Positions 52,078 to 62,917 of a DNA stretch of 64,000 nucleotides are shown piece by piece. The stretch comes from Gammaproteobacteria bacterium (GTDB lineage Bacteria; Pseudomonadota; Gammaproteobacteria; HK1): the NCBI GenBank assembly GCA_022824305.1, contig JAJEAD010000020.1:1-64000 (forward strand), read 5' to 3'. Numbering within the stretch: position 1 is the first letter of the stretch; each line of letters begins with the position of its first letter. Made by a program: the position numbers and the translations under genes. Under the pieces are notes generated by a model. That model was given only the letters and a program-made list of their open reading frames with translations. It did no database searches and had not been told where the DNA came from.

Positions 52078-53646
52078 CTAGGCTCCGGTATTCCTGAACT
52101 CGTGGTACACGGGCTGGCCATCCGGATGCAGGCCCGGCGCTATCGTGTCGCGGTGCAGGATCGCCGAGGCCGGATGGGCAATGAACACGAACGCGTTCGA
52201 ATCGAGCATGAGCTGCTGCATGCGCTGGTAGATGGCGTCGCGCTTCTCCTCGTCCTCCTCCGTCAGCGCCTCGTCGAGGAGCGCGACGTACTCTTCGTTC
52301 TCGAAGTACTCCCAGTTCCAGACATTGCCCGGCACGAACCACTTGAGCTGGTAGCTCGTGGTTCCGGTCCCGTCCCATTGCTGGAAGTAGAGCTGCTTGT
52401 CCGGACCCTTGTCGTAGTGGAGGTTCCAGAAGGTGCCTTCCTCCATGGGGTTCACCTGCACGTCGATTCCGACTTCCGCCAGGTTCGCCTGGACGATCTG
52501 ACCCGCGGTCAGCATCTGGGTGGAGTTGACGACATCGAGCTGAAGGGCCGGGAGGTCGACCCCGCTCTCCGCCAGCAGCCCGCGCGCGGCCTCGAGGTCC
52601 CGGGCGGCAGGGGCGGCGTCGATGTGGCCGAGCAGGCCCGGTGCCGCAAAGGCGGTGGGACGACGGGCGTAGCCCGCATACACCGCTTCGATGATCGCAT
52701 CGACGTCCACCGCGAGCGAGATCGCCTTGCGCACCGAGGGGTGCTCGAGCGCGGGATTCTTCTGGCTCATCCCGAGCCAGAACACGGCCAGCGTGTCCCG
52801 GACATCGAGCGCGGTGCCCTCGGGCATGTTCGCCTGAAGCGGCGGAATCGCGCCCGGCGACACCCGGGCCCAGTCGATCTCGCCCGCCCGCATTGCCGTG
52901 ATCCGCGCGTTCTCGTCGGTGATCGGAATCATCTCAATCCGGTCGAAGTCGCCGTGCTCACCGGGCCACGCGTGGTTGCGCACCAGGACCATCTTCTCGC
53001 CGGACACGAACTCCTCGATGCGGTAGGGTCCGGAGGTGGCGGGAGGATTGGTGGAGAAGGTGCCGCCCGCTTCCTCGACCGCCTTCTTCGAGATGATCGC
53101 CCCGGGCACCCGGGCGAGCGGGCTGCGAATGAACTCCGGACTCGGACGCTTCATCCGGATGAGGCCGGAATACCTGCCCGTCACCTCTACCTCCTCCATC
53201 CACTCGAACTCCTTGTCGTTCCAGGAGCCGAGCTCCGGGTCGAGGTGGCGTTCGAAGGAGTACTTGACGTCCTCGGCCGTCACCTCCCCGTAGCCGTTGG
53301 TCCACATGAGGCCGGGCTTCAGGCGAAAAGAGAAGGTCACCGGATCGATCTGCTCGAAATGCTCGGCCGCCGACAGCTCCCAGTCCCACTCGTCGGTGTC
53401 GCTCCGGTAGCTCACGAGCTTGGGAAAGAGATTGTTGATGAGATGGCGGTCCACGCTCGACAGCCAGAACGCTGGGTCCAGGGCCGAGGGGTCCGCGCCG
53501 AGCGCGAGGCGCAAGGTCTCCGCCTTCGCCTTCGACAGAGGAGCGGCCGAGAGCGCGACCGCCAGACCTACCACCGCGAGGACGCCGAAGCCGAGCGGCC
53601 GGCAGCGGAGGAACCTGCCCTTGAATACGTGCGATTCTCCGGTCAT
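52078..53646 (-). CDS. periplasmic binding protein, family 5 (dipeptide/oligopeptide type)
   Basis: 522 residues. A Sec signal peptide runs to about residue 42 (ALSAAPLSKAKA). The mature part has SBP_bac_5 features: ADPSALDPAFWLSSVD, KLVSYRSDTDEWDWELSAAEHFEQ, FRLKPGLMWTNGYGEVTAEDVKYSFE and PATSGPYRIEEF. The permease and ATPase genes of the same kind begin 375 bp away on the opposite strand, so this is very likely their partner even though it is divergently transcribed. Substrates of this class include peptides, nickel, glutathione or sugars; no choice can be made. Confidence 0.88.
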   Translation of the reverse strand: MTGESHVFKGRFLRCRPLGFGVLAVVGLAVALSAAPLSKAKAETLRLALGADPSALDPAFWLSSVDRHLINNLFPKLVSYRSDTDEWDWELSAAEHFEQIDPVTFSFRLKPGLMWTNGYGEVTAEDVKYSFERHLDPELGSWNDKEFEWMEEVEVTGRYSGLIRMKRPSPEFIRSPLARVPGAIISKKAVEEAGGTFSTNPPATSGPYRIEEFVSGEKMVLVRNHAWPGEHGDFDRIEMIPITDENARITAMRAGEIDWARVSPGAIPPLQANMPEGTALDVRDTLAVFWLGMSQKNPALEHPSVRKAISLAVDVDAIIEAVYAGYARRPTAFAAPGLLGHIDAAPAARDLEAARGLLAESGVDLPALQLDVVNSTQMLTAGQIVQANLAEVGIDVQVNPMEEGTFWNLHYDKGPDKQLYFQQWDGTGTTSYQLKWFVPGNVWNWEYFENEEYVALLDEALTEEDEEKRDAIYQRMQQLMLDSNAFVFIAHPASAILHRDTIAPGLHPDGQPVYHEFRNTGA

Positions 53647-54020
53647 TGCACTTCCCCCTTCAGAATGCCTATGGTCATTGCGCGAGAGAGCGCAGGTGCG
53701 AGCATACACGCATTCGCCCGACGCTCCCGCCCGGCGGCGGGAGACGGGGGGAGCGGCGTTCGGCGCGAGGGCGGTACGGCCGCAAGGCGCAGGCCCGGCT
53801 CCGCCGTCGTTTCCCGCCTCCGCGGAGATTCGATGCGCACGGAGGATCCTGGCCTGACGGGTTGCGGCTTGCGGCAATGCATGAACCGGAAAGGGATGCT
53901 CCCCTACACCCTTGCTGCGCATCGCGGCGCGGCCGGCGCAGGCATCCTGGTCCCGTGAACACCTCGCGAAGGGATTCGCAGGCGCGAGCGGGCCGTCGCA
54001 CGTGTTGCCGGGCCTGAGCG
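53647..54020. other. divergent upstream region of the Dpp-type transporter
   Basis: About 374 bp between the divergent binding-protein gene and the permease operon, so it should hold both promoters. I could not fix a -35/-10 pair in this GC-rich sequence and saw no clear operator or RNA motif. Confidence 0.35.
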
Positions 54021-54971
54021 ATGCTCCTCTTCGTGCTCCGCCGCATCCTTCTCGGCCTCCTCATCGTCCTGCTCGCAGTGACCACCCTCTACTGCCTGGT
54101 CCAGGCCGCCCCCGGCAACCCGATCGACATCCTGCTCGGACCCCGCGGCTCGCCGGCGATGAAGGCGGCCCTGGAAGCGCGCCTCGGCCTCGACCAGCCG
54201 CTGCCGGTGCAGATCGTCAAGTTCTTCGGGAGTCTGCTCGAAGGAGATCTCGGACTCGACATCAAGACGAAGCGCCCGGTGGCCGAGCTGGTGCTGGAAC
54301 GCCTGCCCAAGACCATCGCCCTGCTCGCCGCATCGCTGCTCTTCGCCTCCGCGCTCGGCATCCCCCTCGGCTGCTTCGCCGCGACCCACCGCGACAGCAT
54401 TGCCGACCGGATCGTGGGAGTCGCATCGGTGAGCGTGATCTCCATACCGCCGCTGATCATCGCCATCTACGGCCTGCTGCTCTTCGCGGCATGGCTGAAA
54501 TGGCTCCCGGCGGTCGGGGCGGGAGATCGCGGAGACCTGGCGGACCAGATCTACCACCTGGTTCTGCCCACCCTCGCGGTCGCCCTTAACTGGATCGGCT
54601 ACGTCGCCCGGCTGGTCAGGGCGTCGATGCTGGAGATTCTGAACGAGGACTACATCCGCAATGCCCGGGCCTTCGGCCTGGGCGAAGGGCGGGTCGTCTT
54701 CCGCTACGCGCTGCGCATCGCGGTAGCGCCCACCGTCACGGTGCTCGGCATCGGAGTCGGCTACATGCTGGGCAGTGCGATTTTCGCCGAGATAGTCTTC
54801 GCCCGACCCGGCATCGGCAAGCTCATCTACGACGCCCTCCTGGTGCGCAACTATCCGGTGATCATGGGCTCGGTCCTCGCGAGCACCGTGATCCTGGTGG
54901 TGGCGACCACCGTGTCGGACATCCTCAACGCACTCATCGATCCCCGCATCCGCCAGGGGCAGGAAGCGTGA
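54021..54971 (+). CDS. ABC transporter permease, DppB type
   Basis: 316 residues, six predicted helices. The N-terminal helix is FVLRRILLGLLIVLLAVTTL. ARLVRASMLEILNEDYIRNARAFGLGEGRV is the EAA-type loop, with GSAIFAEIVFARPGIGKLIYDALLVRNYPVIMG near the end, both typical of DppB. Overlaps the next gene by 4 bp (GTGA). Confidence 0.9.
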   Translation: MLLFVLRRILLGLLIVLLAVTTLYCLVQAAPGNPIDILLGPRGSPAMKAALEARLGLDQPLPVQIVKFFGSLLEGDLGLDIKTKRPVAELVLERLPKTIALLAASLLFASALGIPLGCFAATHRDSIADRIVGVASVSVISIPPLIIAIYGLLLFAAWLKWLPAVGAGDRGDLADQIYHLVLPTLAVALNWIGYVARLVRASMLEILNEDYIRNARAFGLGEGRVVFRYALRIAVAPTVTVLGIGVGYMLGSAIFAEIVFARPGIGKLIYDALLVRNYPVIMGSVLASTVILVVATTVSDILNALIDPRIRQGQEA

Positions 54972-55840
54972 GGCCGGAGACGGCGGGCACGGAGAGGGTG
55001 CGGCGCGGCGCGGCTTGGCGGCGCCTCCTCGGAGAGCCGATGGGGCTGCTCGGACTCGTCATCGTGACCGCGCTCGCCGCCTCGGCCCTGCTCGCGAACG
55101 TCATCGCGCCCTACGATCCGAGCGCGATCGACATTCCCAACCGTTTCTCGCCCCCGTCGGCGGAGCACCCGCTGGGCACGGACCAGCTCGGCCGGGACGT
55201 GTTCTCCCGCACCCTCTACGGCGGCCGCATCGCCCTGCTCGTCGCCCTCGTGTCGACCGGATCCGCGGCCGCGATCGGACTCGTGATCGGCCTCCTCGCC
55301 GCCTACGGGCCGCGCGTCGTGGACAACGCGATCGTGCTCGTCCTCGACACCATGCGCTGCTACCCCACCATCATCTTCGCGCTCGCGGTCGGCCCCCTCT
55401 TCGGCGCGGGCCTGGGCACGGTGATCGCGATCATCGTGGTGACCACCACTCCCTACTACGGGCGCATCGTGCGCACGCAGGCCCTGGCGCTCAAGCGCTC
55501 CGAGTTCATTCTCTCGGCGGAGTCGTCCGGCGCCTCCCGGTCGCGCATCGTCTTCCTGCACCTGCTGCCGAACATTCTCGGGCCGGTCCTGATCCTGGCG
55601 AGCATGGACATTCCCATCGTCATCGCGGCCGAAGCGAGCTTGAGCTTCCTCGGAGTCGGCGTGAAACCGCCCACGCCGAGCTGGGGCATCATCCTCGACG
55701 AAGGCTACCGTTCGGTCCAGCACACGTCGTGGCTCGTCGTCGCGGCCGGCATTCCGCTCGTCCTCGCCACCCTCGGATTCACCTTCCTGGGCGAAGCCTT
55801 GCGCGACACCTTCGATCCGAAGCTCGCGCGGCGCTTCTAG
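54968..55840 (+). CDS. ABC transporter permease, DppC type
   Basis: 290 residues. Starts with GTG at 54968 overlapping the previous stop. HPLGTDQLGRDVFSRTLYGGRIALLVAL is the DppC signature, and RTQALALKRSEFILSAESSGASRSRIVFLHLLPN is its EAA loop. ASLSFLGVGVKPPTPSWGIILDEG closes the family pattern. Confidence 0.92.
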   Translation: MRPETAGTERVRRGAAWRRLLGEPMGLLGLVIVTALAASALLANVIAPYDPSAIDIPNRFSPPSAEHPLGTDQLGRDVFSRTLYGGRIALLVALVSTGSAAAIGLVIGLLAAYGPRVVDNAIVLVLDTMRCYPTIIFALAVGPLFGAGLGTVIAIIVVTTTPYYGRIVRTQALALKRSEFILSAESSGASRSRIVFLHLLPNILGPVLILASMDIPIVIAAEASLSFLGVGVKPPTPSWGIILDEGYRSVQHTSWLVVAAGIPLVLATLGFTFLGEALRDTFDPKLARRF

Positions 55841-55847
55841 CGACATC

Positions 55848-57572
<1,725 letters not shown>

Positions 57573-57720
57573 CCGCAAGGGAGCCCGCGCCCTCGTGCAG
57601 CCGGTGGACGAGGCGGTGCATCGGGCACGCCTCTACAATGCCGAGTCGAGTAGCGGCGGTGCCGGGCGCCGCGGCGTCCGGCGCCGCTGCCCGACCCGAG
57701 CACGCACAGGAGGCGCGGGG

Positions 57721-58140
57721 ATGACGAGCGAGCAAGAGCGCGTGGAGATCGTCAAGGAGTGGTTCGCGTTTCTCGGCGAGGGGCGCTTCGAGGAGATGCA
57801 CCGGCACCATGCGCCCGATGTGGTGTGGGAGCTCATGCCCGGTCCCGCCGAGAAGGTGATTCCGTGGATGGGAGTCTTCGAGGGGCGACGCGGCGTCGAT
57901 GAGTGTCTGCGCCGCTTCGCGGATGCAGTCGACTCCGAGCGCGTGGTCATCGAAGAGCCCCTCGTCGGGGACGACCACCGCATCACCGTCCCGGGCTACT
58001 GCGACTTCGTGTCCCGGGTCACGGGCCGGGCCTTCCGGATGGAGTTCGTCGAGTACTTCCGCTTCGCCGGCAACGAGATCACCCTGGTCAAGGTCTACGG
58101 GGACAGCGCCGCCGCGGTGGAAGCGTGCCGCCCGGATTGA
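57721..58140 (+). CDS. SnoaL-like (NTF2-fold) protein
   Basis: 139 residues. Cone-shaped alpha+beta fold of the SnoaL/NTF2 superfamily: EWFAFLGEGRFEEMHRHHAPDVVWELMPG, GRRGVDECLRRF, TGRAFRMEFVEYFRFAGNEITLVKVY. The central cavity could carry isomerase or hydrolase activity, but no catalytic set is obvious. It comes 148 bp after the ATPase and 102 bp before tenA on the same strand. Confidence 0.8.
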   Translation: MTSEQERVEIVKEWFAFLGEGRFEEMHRHHAPDVVWELMPGPAEKVIPWMGVFEGRRGVDECLRRFADAVDSERVVIEEPLVGDDHRITVPGYCDFVSRVTGRAFRMEFVEYFRFAGNEITLVKVYGDSAAAVEACRPD

Positions 58141-58242
58141 GCGCGCCGATGACACGGCGGTGCGCGCCGGTGCCTTCGTTGACTTCACCCAAGGCTGCGA
58201 ACAGACTCGTTCGCCTCTTCCCGGCCGGGAGAGCAGCACGCG

Positions 58243-58920
58243 ATGACAAGCAACAAACCCGCGACCGAAGCCCTGTGGGAAACGATGCAGCCCACCTTCG
58301 AGCGCATCCTGGAACACCCCTTCCTGACCGGGCTCGCGGACGGAAGCCTGCCGAGGGAGACCTTCGCCGGGTACCTGATCCAGGATCACTTCTACCTGGA
58401 GGAGTACGGCCGCTGCTGGGCGCTGCTGGGTGCCCGGAGCGACAGCATCGAAGACCTGGCCACGCTCACCGGCAAGATTGGCGGCTCGCTCGCCCACGAA
58501 CAGGCCGCGCAGCGGGAGCTGCTCGAGGCCATGGGCTACCGCCAGGAGGTGGTGCTGGCCGAGGCCGAAGCTAGCCCGACCTGCGTCGGATTCGGCAGCT
58601 TCATCAAGAACGCCTGCGCCACCCGCTCCTGGCACGACGGCTTCGTGTCGGTGCTGGAATGCCCCTGGGCCTACTGGGAAGTGGGAAAGGTCCTGAACCG
58701 GCGCGGGTCGCCGGACGCCGTCTATCAGAAGTGGATCGAGAGCTACCTGGCGGAGGAATTCGAGGAAGCCTGCGAGCGCCTGCTCGCCATGTGGGAACGG
58801 GCTGCGGGCGACCTCGGCCCCCTCGCCCTGGAATCGGCGGCATCGCACGCGCGCACCGCCATCCGCTGGGACTGGATGTTCTGGGACGCCGCGTACCGGT
58901 CCGAACGGTGGCCGGTATGA
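58243..58920 (+). CDS. TenA-family thiaminase/aminopyrimidine hydrolase-like protein
   Basis: 225 residues, the usual TenA length. TenA salvages thiamin degradation products or hydrolyses thiamin. Key features are HPFLTGLADGSLP, FAGYLIQDHFYLEEYG (with Asp48), LAHEQAAQRELLE and the nucleophilic Cys140 in LECPWAYWEVG. The C-terminal Glu of the TenA active site appears as Asp in WDWMFWDAAY, which may change specificity. A Dpp-type importer lies upstream, so the two might salvage a thiamin-like precursor. No TPP riboswitch was found in the 102-bp leader. Confidence 0.85.
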   Translation: MTSNKPATEALWETMQPTFERILEHPFLTGLADGSLPRETFAGYLIQDHFYLEEYGRCWALLGARSDSIEDLATLTGKIGGSLAHEQAAQRELLEAMGYRQEVVLAEAEASPTCVGFGSFIKNACATRSWHDGFVSVLECPWAYWEVGKVLNRRGSPDAVYQKWIESYLAEEFEEACERLLAMWERAAGDLGPLALESAASHARTAIRWDWMFWDAAYRSERWPV

Positions 58921-58977
58921 ACACCGGCGAGCGGCGACCGAAACTCCCGGGAGCCGTGCCTCCGGGCTCGGAAACCG

Positions 58978-59805
58978 CTACTCGTACTTCCTGAACTGCG
59001 CGTCGCGCCACTCGAGCGCCGCCTTCAGCCCCCGTTCCCGGCGTACCCGGTCGAACTCGGCGAACTCCGGGGTGACGGTGGAGTCCGACAGGGTGGCGAT
59101 CGCCACCCCGTAGCGCATGGCGGAGTTGAAGCCCATGCTCTCGTAGGTGTTGTTGATGGCGCGCTTGTTGTACTGCAGGCAGGACAGCGCGACCTGCGAC
59201 ATGCGCTTCGCCCGCTTCATCGTCTCCTCGTGCAGCGCCTCCCTCGCGAAGACGCGGTCGACCAGGCCCAGGCGAAACGCCTCGTCGGCGCCGAAGGTGT
59301 CGCCGCTGTAGATGAGCTCCCGGCAGCGTGCCCCGATGATCCAGGGCATGGCCATCGTGACGATGCCGGCGGAGAACCGGGTCTCCACCACGCCGAAACG
59401 GGACGCCTCCGAGCAGTAGCGCACGTCACACATCTGGGCGAACTCGAGACCTCCGGCCAGACAGTAGCCGTCGATCATGGCGATGACCGGCTTGGAGCAC
59501 TTCCAGGGCGCGAAGGTGAAGTCGAAGTCCTGGTTCAGGTTCTCCCACCATTCCTCGACCGAGGACTTCATCGCCTCGTCGTCGTCCTTGATGTCGTAGC
59601 CGGCGGAGAACGCACGGCCGCCGGACCCGGTGACGACGAGGACGCGGATCGAGGGATCCCGATCCGCCCTCGCCACCGCGTCCATGACCTCGGCGCAGAG
59701 CTCCAGGCTGAAGGCGTTGAGCTGCTTCGGCCGGTGGAAGGAAATGAGGGCGACCCGCTCGTCGGTCTCGTAGCGGATCGCGTTGTACTGGATGGCATCG
59801 TTCAT
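58978..59805 (-). CDS. enoyl-CoA hydratase/isomerase family protein
   Basis: 275 residues. Crotonase fold: ALISFHRPKQLNAFSLEL, RAFSAGYDIKDDD (oxyanion hole), GYCLAGGLEFAQMCDVRYCS and RFGVVETRFSAG. Both catalytic-type glutamates (in GGLEFA and VVETRF) are present, unlike the crotonase at 36-37 kb, so hydration is possible. It follows the ADP-forming acyl-CoA synthetase by 16 bp on the same strand, suggesting a small catabolic operon. Confidence 0.88.
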   Translation of the reverse strand: MNDAIQYNAIRYETDERVALISFHRPKQLNAFSLELCAEVMDAVARADRDPSIRVLVVTGSGGRAFSAGYDIKDDDEAMKSSVEEWWENLNQDFDFTFAPWKCSKPVIAMIDGYCLAGGLEFAQMCDVRYCSEASRFGVVETRFSAGIVTMAMPWIIGARCRELIYSGDTFGADEAFRLGLVDRVFAREALHEETMKRAKRMSQVALSCLQYNKRAINNTYESMGFNSAMRYGVAIATLSDSTVTPEFAEFDRVRRERGLKAALEWRDAQFRKYE

Positions 59806-59821
59806 GTGTGTCTACCGGGGC

Positions 59822-61954
59822 TCACGAACCGGTGTCGTCCGCCCCGTCCCGCCGCGCTTCCGCCACGACGTCCACCGCGACCGCGCCGCGACCTTCGGGG
59901 AGAACGATCAGTGGATTGATTTCGATTGAGACTACGGTCCCGGGGAGCGCCGCGACAAGGTGCGAAAGGGAGACGAGCGCCGCGACCGCCGCCTCGAGGT
60001 CGCCGCGGGCCTGTCCGCGCACCCCGGAAATCAGGGTTGCCGCATGGGTCTCATGGAGCATGCGTCGGGCCTCGTCTTCCCCGAGAGGTCCGATGCGGAA
60101 GCTCTGTTCGCGCAGCACTTCGACGTGAATGCCTCCCGGACCGGCCAGGACCACCGTCCCGTAGCCCGGCACGTTGCGGGCGGCGACGAAGAGTTCCACG
60201 CCCGGCCCGACCATGGACTGCAGGAGCAGGGCCGCATCGCTCCTGCCCCGCTCTCTCAGCGCGGCGAGGACTGCATCGGCAGCGGAGACGAGGCCGGACT
60301 CCGACTCTATCGACAACCGCACCAGACCATGATCACTCTTGTGCGCGAGCCCGGGCACGCTCGCCTTGAGCGCCACGGGGAATCCGAGGTTGCGGGCCGT
60401 CGCCGCCAGGTCGCCTCCGGGCGCTACGACGGCATGGGGACACACGCTGATGCCGGCTTCTCCGAGCAAGGCGAAGGCGGAAGCGTCGCTGATCTCCTCC
60501 CCGTGCGAGATTCGCAGTGCCTCCCCGCTCACGGCGCGGCACGCGATGACCGGTGCGTCCGCCTGCAACCCGTCCTGCCAGCCCCGAAGGGCAGCGAGCG
60601 CCGGTCTCGTGCCCCGCAGGTAGGGGATGCCGGCACCGCCAAGCGGGGCGCGGATGTCGGTGCGCAGCGCAACGCCGGAGAGATTGTTGGCCAGAATCAG
60701 CCGCCCGGGATGCTCGCGCGCGTGGCCGGCCATGAGCGTGGCGAGCTCGCGCACGTACTCGGCATCGTTGCCGCCGGCGAAGGGAGGATCCCCGAAGCAG
60801 GCGACGGGGCCGATCGAATCGTCGGCCAGCAGCACGCCCAGCACCCTCGACACCAAGTCCGCACTCCAGCCGTAGCCCCACAGGTCGAGAGGATTGGACG
60901 CGGCGGATACCGGCGGCAGCAGCTCTCGCAGCGCCCGGGCGGTCCCGGGTCGGAAGGGCGGCAGATGCAGGCCCAGGGTCTCGGCGAGGTCCGCGATCAT
61001 CGCGGCCTCGCCGCCGGACAGGGTCAGCGCGGCCATCGCCCGGGCGGGCGGCGGATGCGGATAGGCGGTGGCCAACACGCACGCTTCGAGCAGCTCGTCG
61101 AGATCGCCCATGCGCGGCACGCCGTGGTGCCGAAGGAAGGCGCCGACCACCGCATCCTCTCCCGCCAGCGCGCCGGAGTGGTTGAGCACCGCGCCCTGCG
61201 CGGCTTCCGAGCGGCCCACCTTGAGGGCGAGGACCCGCTTTCCCCGTGCCGATGCAGCGCGCACCGCGTCCGCGAACGCTTGCGGCCGCCGCAGGGACTC
61301 GACGAAGACCACGAGAGTTCGAATGCGGGCATCCCCTGCAATGAACTCGAGGTAGTCCGCGATGTCGCATACCGCTTCGTTGCCGACGGTGACGACATAG
61401 CCGAGCCCGATGTCGCGGGGGTCCTGCGAGAGCGCCATCGCGACGGATCCGCTCTGCGAGACAATGGCGAGCGGCCCCGGCCGGGTCGGCGGAAAGTCGG
61501 ACATCCAGAGCGCGGCCTTCGACCAGACGTTTACCAGCCCCATGTTGTTCGGTCCGCACAGGGCCATCGAGTGCTTCGCGGCGACTTCGCGCACCTTGCG
61601 CTGCCGCGCCTCGCCCTCTGGGCCGCTGTCCGCGTAGCCGCTCGCGTTGATGCACAGCGCGCGCACCCCGCAGCGCGCGGCCTCCAGGGCGAGCTCCGGA
61701 CCGGCGGCGGCGGGGACCGCGAGGAAGGCGGTGTCGACCGCCTCGGGAAGCGCGGCCAGGGAAGGGTAGCAGCGCAACCCGAGCACCTCCTCGTAGCGGG
61801 GATTCACCGGATACACGCGGCCCTCGTAGCCGAGCTCGCGCAGGTTCCGGAGCACGATCTGCCCGGATGCGTCCGGGCGAGGAGTGGCGCCCACCACCGC
61901 GACCGAGGCGGGCTCGAGGAGTGGCGACAGGTCGAAGGCGCGAGATTCGCTCAC
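59822..61954 (-). CDS. ADP-forming acyl-CoA synthetase (acetate-CoA ligase family, fused subunits)
   Basis: 710 residues joining the alpha and beta parts of NDP-forming acyl-CoA synthetases. Residues about 10-140 form the CoA-binding domain (VAVVGATPRPDASG, YPVNPRYEEVLGL). A ligase domain follows, with SQSGS (166-170) and the phosphorylated-His candidate His259 in LNHSGALAGEDA. The ATP-grasp domain is at the C-terminus (GFPVALKASVPGLAHKSDHGLV). It makes an acyl-CoA from acid, CoA and ATP, giving ADP and phosphate. It precedes an enoyl-CoA hydratase gene by 16 bp, so a substrate on the fatty- or phenylpropenoid-acid route is likely. Confidence 0.9.
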   Translation of the reverse strand: MSESRAFDLSPLLEPASVAVVGATPRPDASGQIVLRNLRELGYEGRVYPVNPRYEEVLGLRCYPSLAALPEAVDTAFLAVPAAAGPELALEAARCGVRALCINASGYADSGPEGEARQRKVREVAAKHSMALCGPNNMGLVNVWSKAALWMSDFPPTRPGPLAIVSQSGSVAMALSQDPRDIGLGYVVTVGNEAVCDIADYLEFIAGDARIRTLVVFVESLRRPQAFADAVRAASARGKRVLALKVGRSEAAQGAVLNHSGALAGEDAVVGAFLRHHGVPRMGDLDELLEACVLATAYPHPPPARAMAALTLSGGEAAMIADLAETLGLHLPPFRPGTARALRELLPPVSAASNPLDLWGYGWSADLVSRVLGVLLADDSIGPVACFGDPPFAGGNDAEYVRELATLMAGHAREHPGRLILANNLSGVALRTDIRAPLGGAGIPYLRGTRPALAALRGWQDGLQADAPVIACRAVSGEALRISHGEEISDASAFALLGEAGISVCPHAVVAPGGDLAATARNLGFPVALKASVPGLAHKSDHGLVRLSIESESGLVSAADAVLAALRERGRSDAALLLQSMVGPGVELFVAARNVPGYGTVVLAGPGGIHVEVLREQSFRIGPLGEDEARRMLHETHAATLISGVRGQARGDLEAAVAALVSLSHLVAALPGTVVSIEINPLIVLPEGRGAVAVDVVAEARRDGADDTGS

Positions 61955-62394
61955 GTGGGCAGGAGGAGGAATGACTGCGCGGGCACGAGGGCCCGGGATT
62001 CAATGGTCGGCACGGGGACATGAACGGTCAACCGCACTGCACGCCGCGTGGCGAGCCCCTGACCCGGGAGGCGCCCTTCGCTTCCGCGGGTGGAGGAGAT
62101 ATCCGCGCATCCGCCCCCTGGCGGGGCTGCGGCGCGGGTTATCCGGCGGCGAGCCCGGAAGCGAGGGCGCGCTCGTCCGGAACGGGCGTGCCCCGGAGAG
62201 ACCCTTGATCGCGTGTGCCCGGTGTGGCCGAGTCCCGCCCGAGAGAATGCAGGACTACCGGCGTGCTCTTCGCCGCCGCCCGTTCCACGAGCTCGACCGC
62301 GAACGTGCGGCAGGTGCCGCATCCCAGACCCGCGCCGAGCCGGTTCGCCACGCATTCCGCGAACGAGGGCCCGACCTCGCGCCGCGGCTCCCGC
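61955..62394. other. accessory spacer without a clear gene
   Basis: About 440 bp. A minus-strand frame (62139-62573) contains [18 protein letters not shown], which recalls the C-terminal Cys pair of BFD-type [2Fe-2S] domains, but the rest of that frame is not family-like. Nothing else is supportable. Confidence 0.3.
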
Positions 62395-62532
62395 GCGCAC
62401 TCGGCCGCCGCCGACGAGATGCAGCACGCCGAGGCGCTCATCGACCGGATCCTGTTCCTCGAGGGTCTTCCCAACCTGCAGGACCTCGGCAAGCTGCTCA
62501 TCGGGCAGGGCGTGAAGGAGAGGGTCGGATAG
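62395..62532 (+). pseudogene. bacterioferritin fragment
   Basis: The segment encodes [19 protein letters not shown], then [13 protein letters not shown] and ends after KERVG at a TAG. This is the middle of bacterioferritin, including the DExxH metal-ligand helix (ferroxidase Glu and His). The N-terminal helix and last two helices are missing, and the sequence upstream in the same frame is Arg/Ser/Pro-rich and unrelated. I interpret it as a both-ends-truncated relic. It could be translated from GTG 62215 only with a nonsense N-terminus. Confidence 0.65.
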
Positions 62533-62596
62533 CGCCTCCTGCACAGGCAAACACCAAGGCGCGGTAACGGCACCTCGCTCGAAGCGCGTTGCCTCG

Positions 62597-62917
62597 GTGG
62601 TAGACCACTGGGGATGGCAGGCGGCCGCCGCCACCCGCTGCGTGGACGTTCGCTGCCGGGAGTGTCGGAGTCTCTCTCCCGACGAAACCCGGATCCTGCA
62701 CAGCATCAGTTGCCTGCAACGCGACGCCTCCGAGACGGCCTTCGATCTGCTCGCGAGCTGGCTGCGGCCGGAGGCGGCGCGCGCCAGCCTGTATCTCGCC
62801 AAGGACATCGCCCGAATCCTCAGCATGACCATGCATCGCCTCCCGCTCAGGTCATGGCGTTTCCCGGAACTCGACGGGCGGGGGAGCTGGTTGCTCCATG
62901 GAGCACGGCTCCAGTGA
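62597..62917 (+). CDS. small protein of unknown function, coupled to ankyrin gene
   Basis: 106 residues from a GTG. N-terminal part has WGWQAAAATRCVDVRCRECRSLSP, with four cysteines including a CRECR pair, then a helical segment TAFDLLASWLRPEAARASLYLAKDIARIL and a C-terminus RSWRFPELDGRGSWLLHG. The stop overlaps the GTG of the ankyrin gene (GTGA), which argues that it is a real gene and cotranslated. I do not recognise a family. No signal peptide. Confidence 0.5.
   Translation: MVDHWGWQAAAATRCVDVRCRECRSLSPDETRILHSISCLQRDASETAFDLLASWLRPEAARASLYLAKDIARILSMTMHRLPLRSWRFPELDGRGSWLLHGARLQ

Noticed and set aside
58141-58242. TPP riboswitch before tenA
   Set aside because: The conserved CUGAGA and ACCUGA blocks are absent and the gap is too short.
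62139-62573. BFD-type [2Fe-2S] protein on the minus strand (GCGTCR)
   Set aside because: Only one Cys pair is present, the flanks are not family-like, and the frame runs over the bacterioferritin relic on the other strand. Evidence is too thin for a call.
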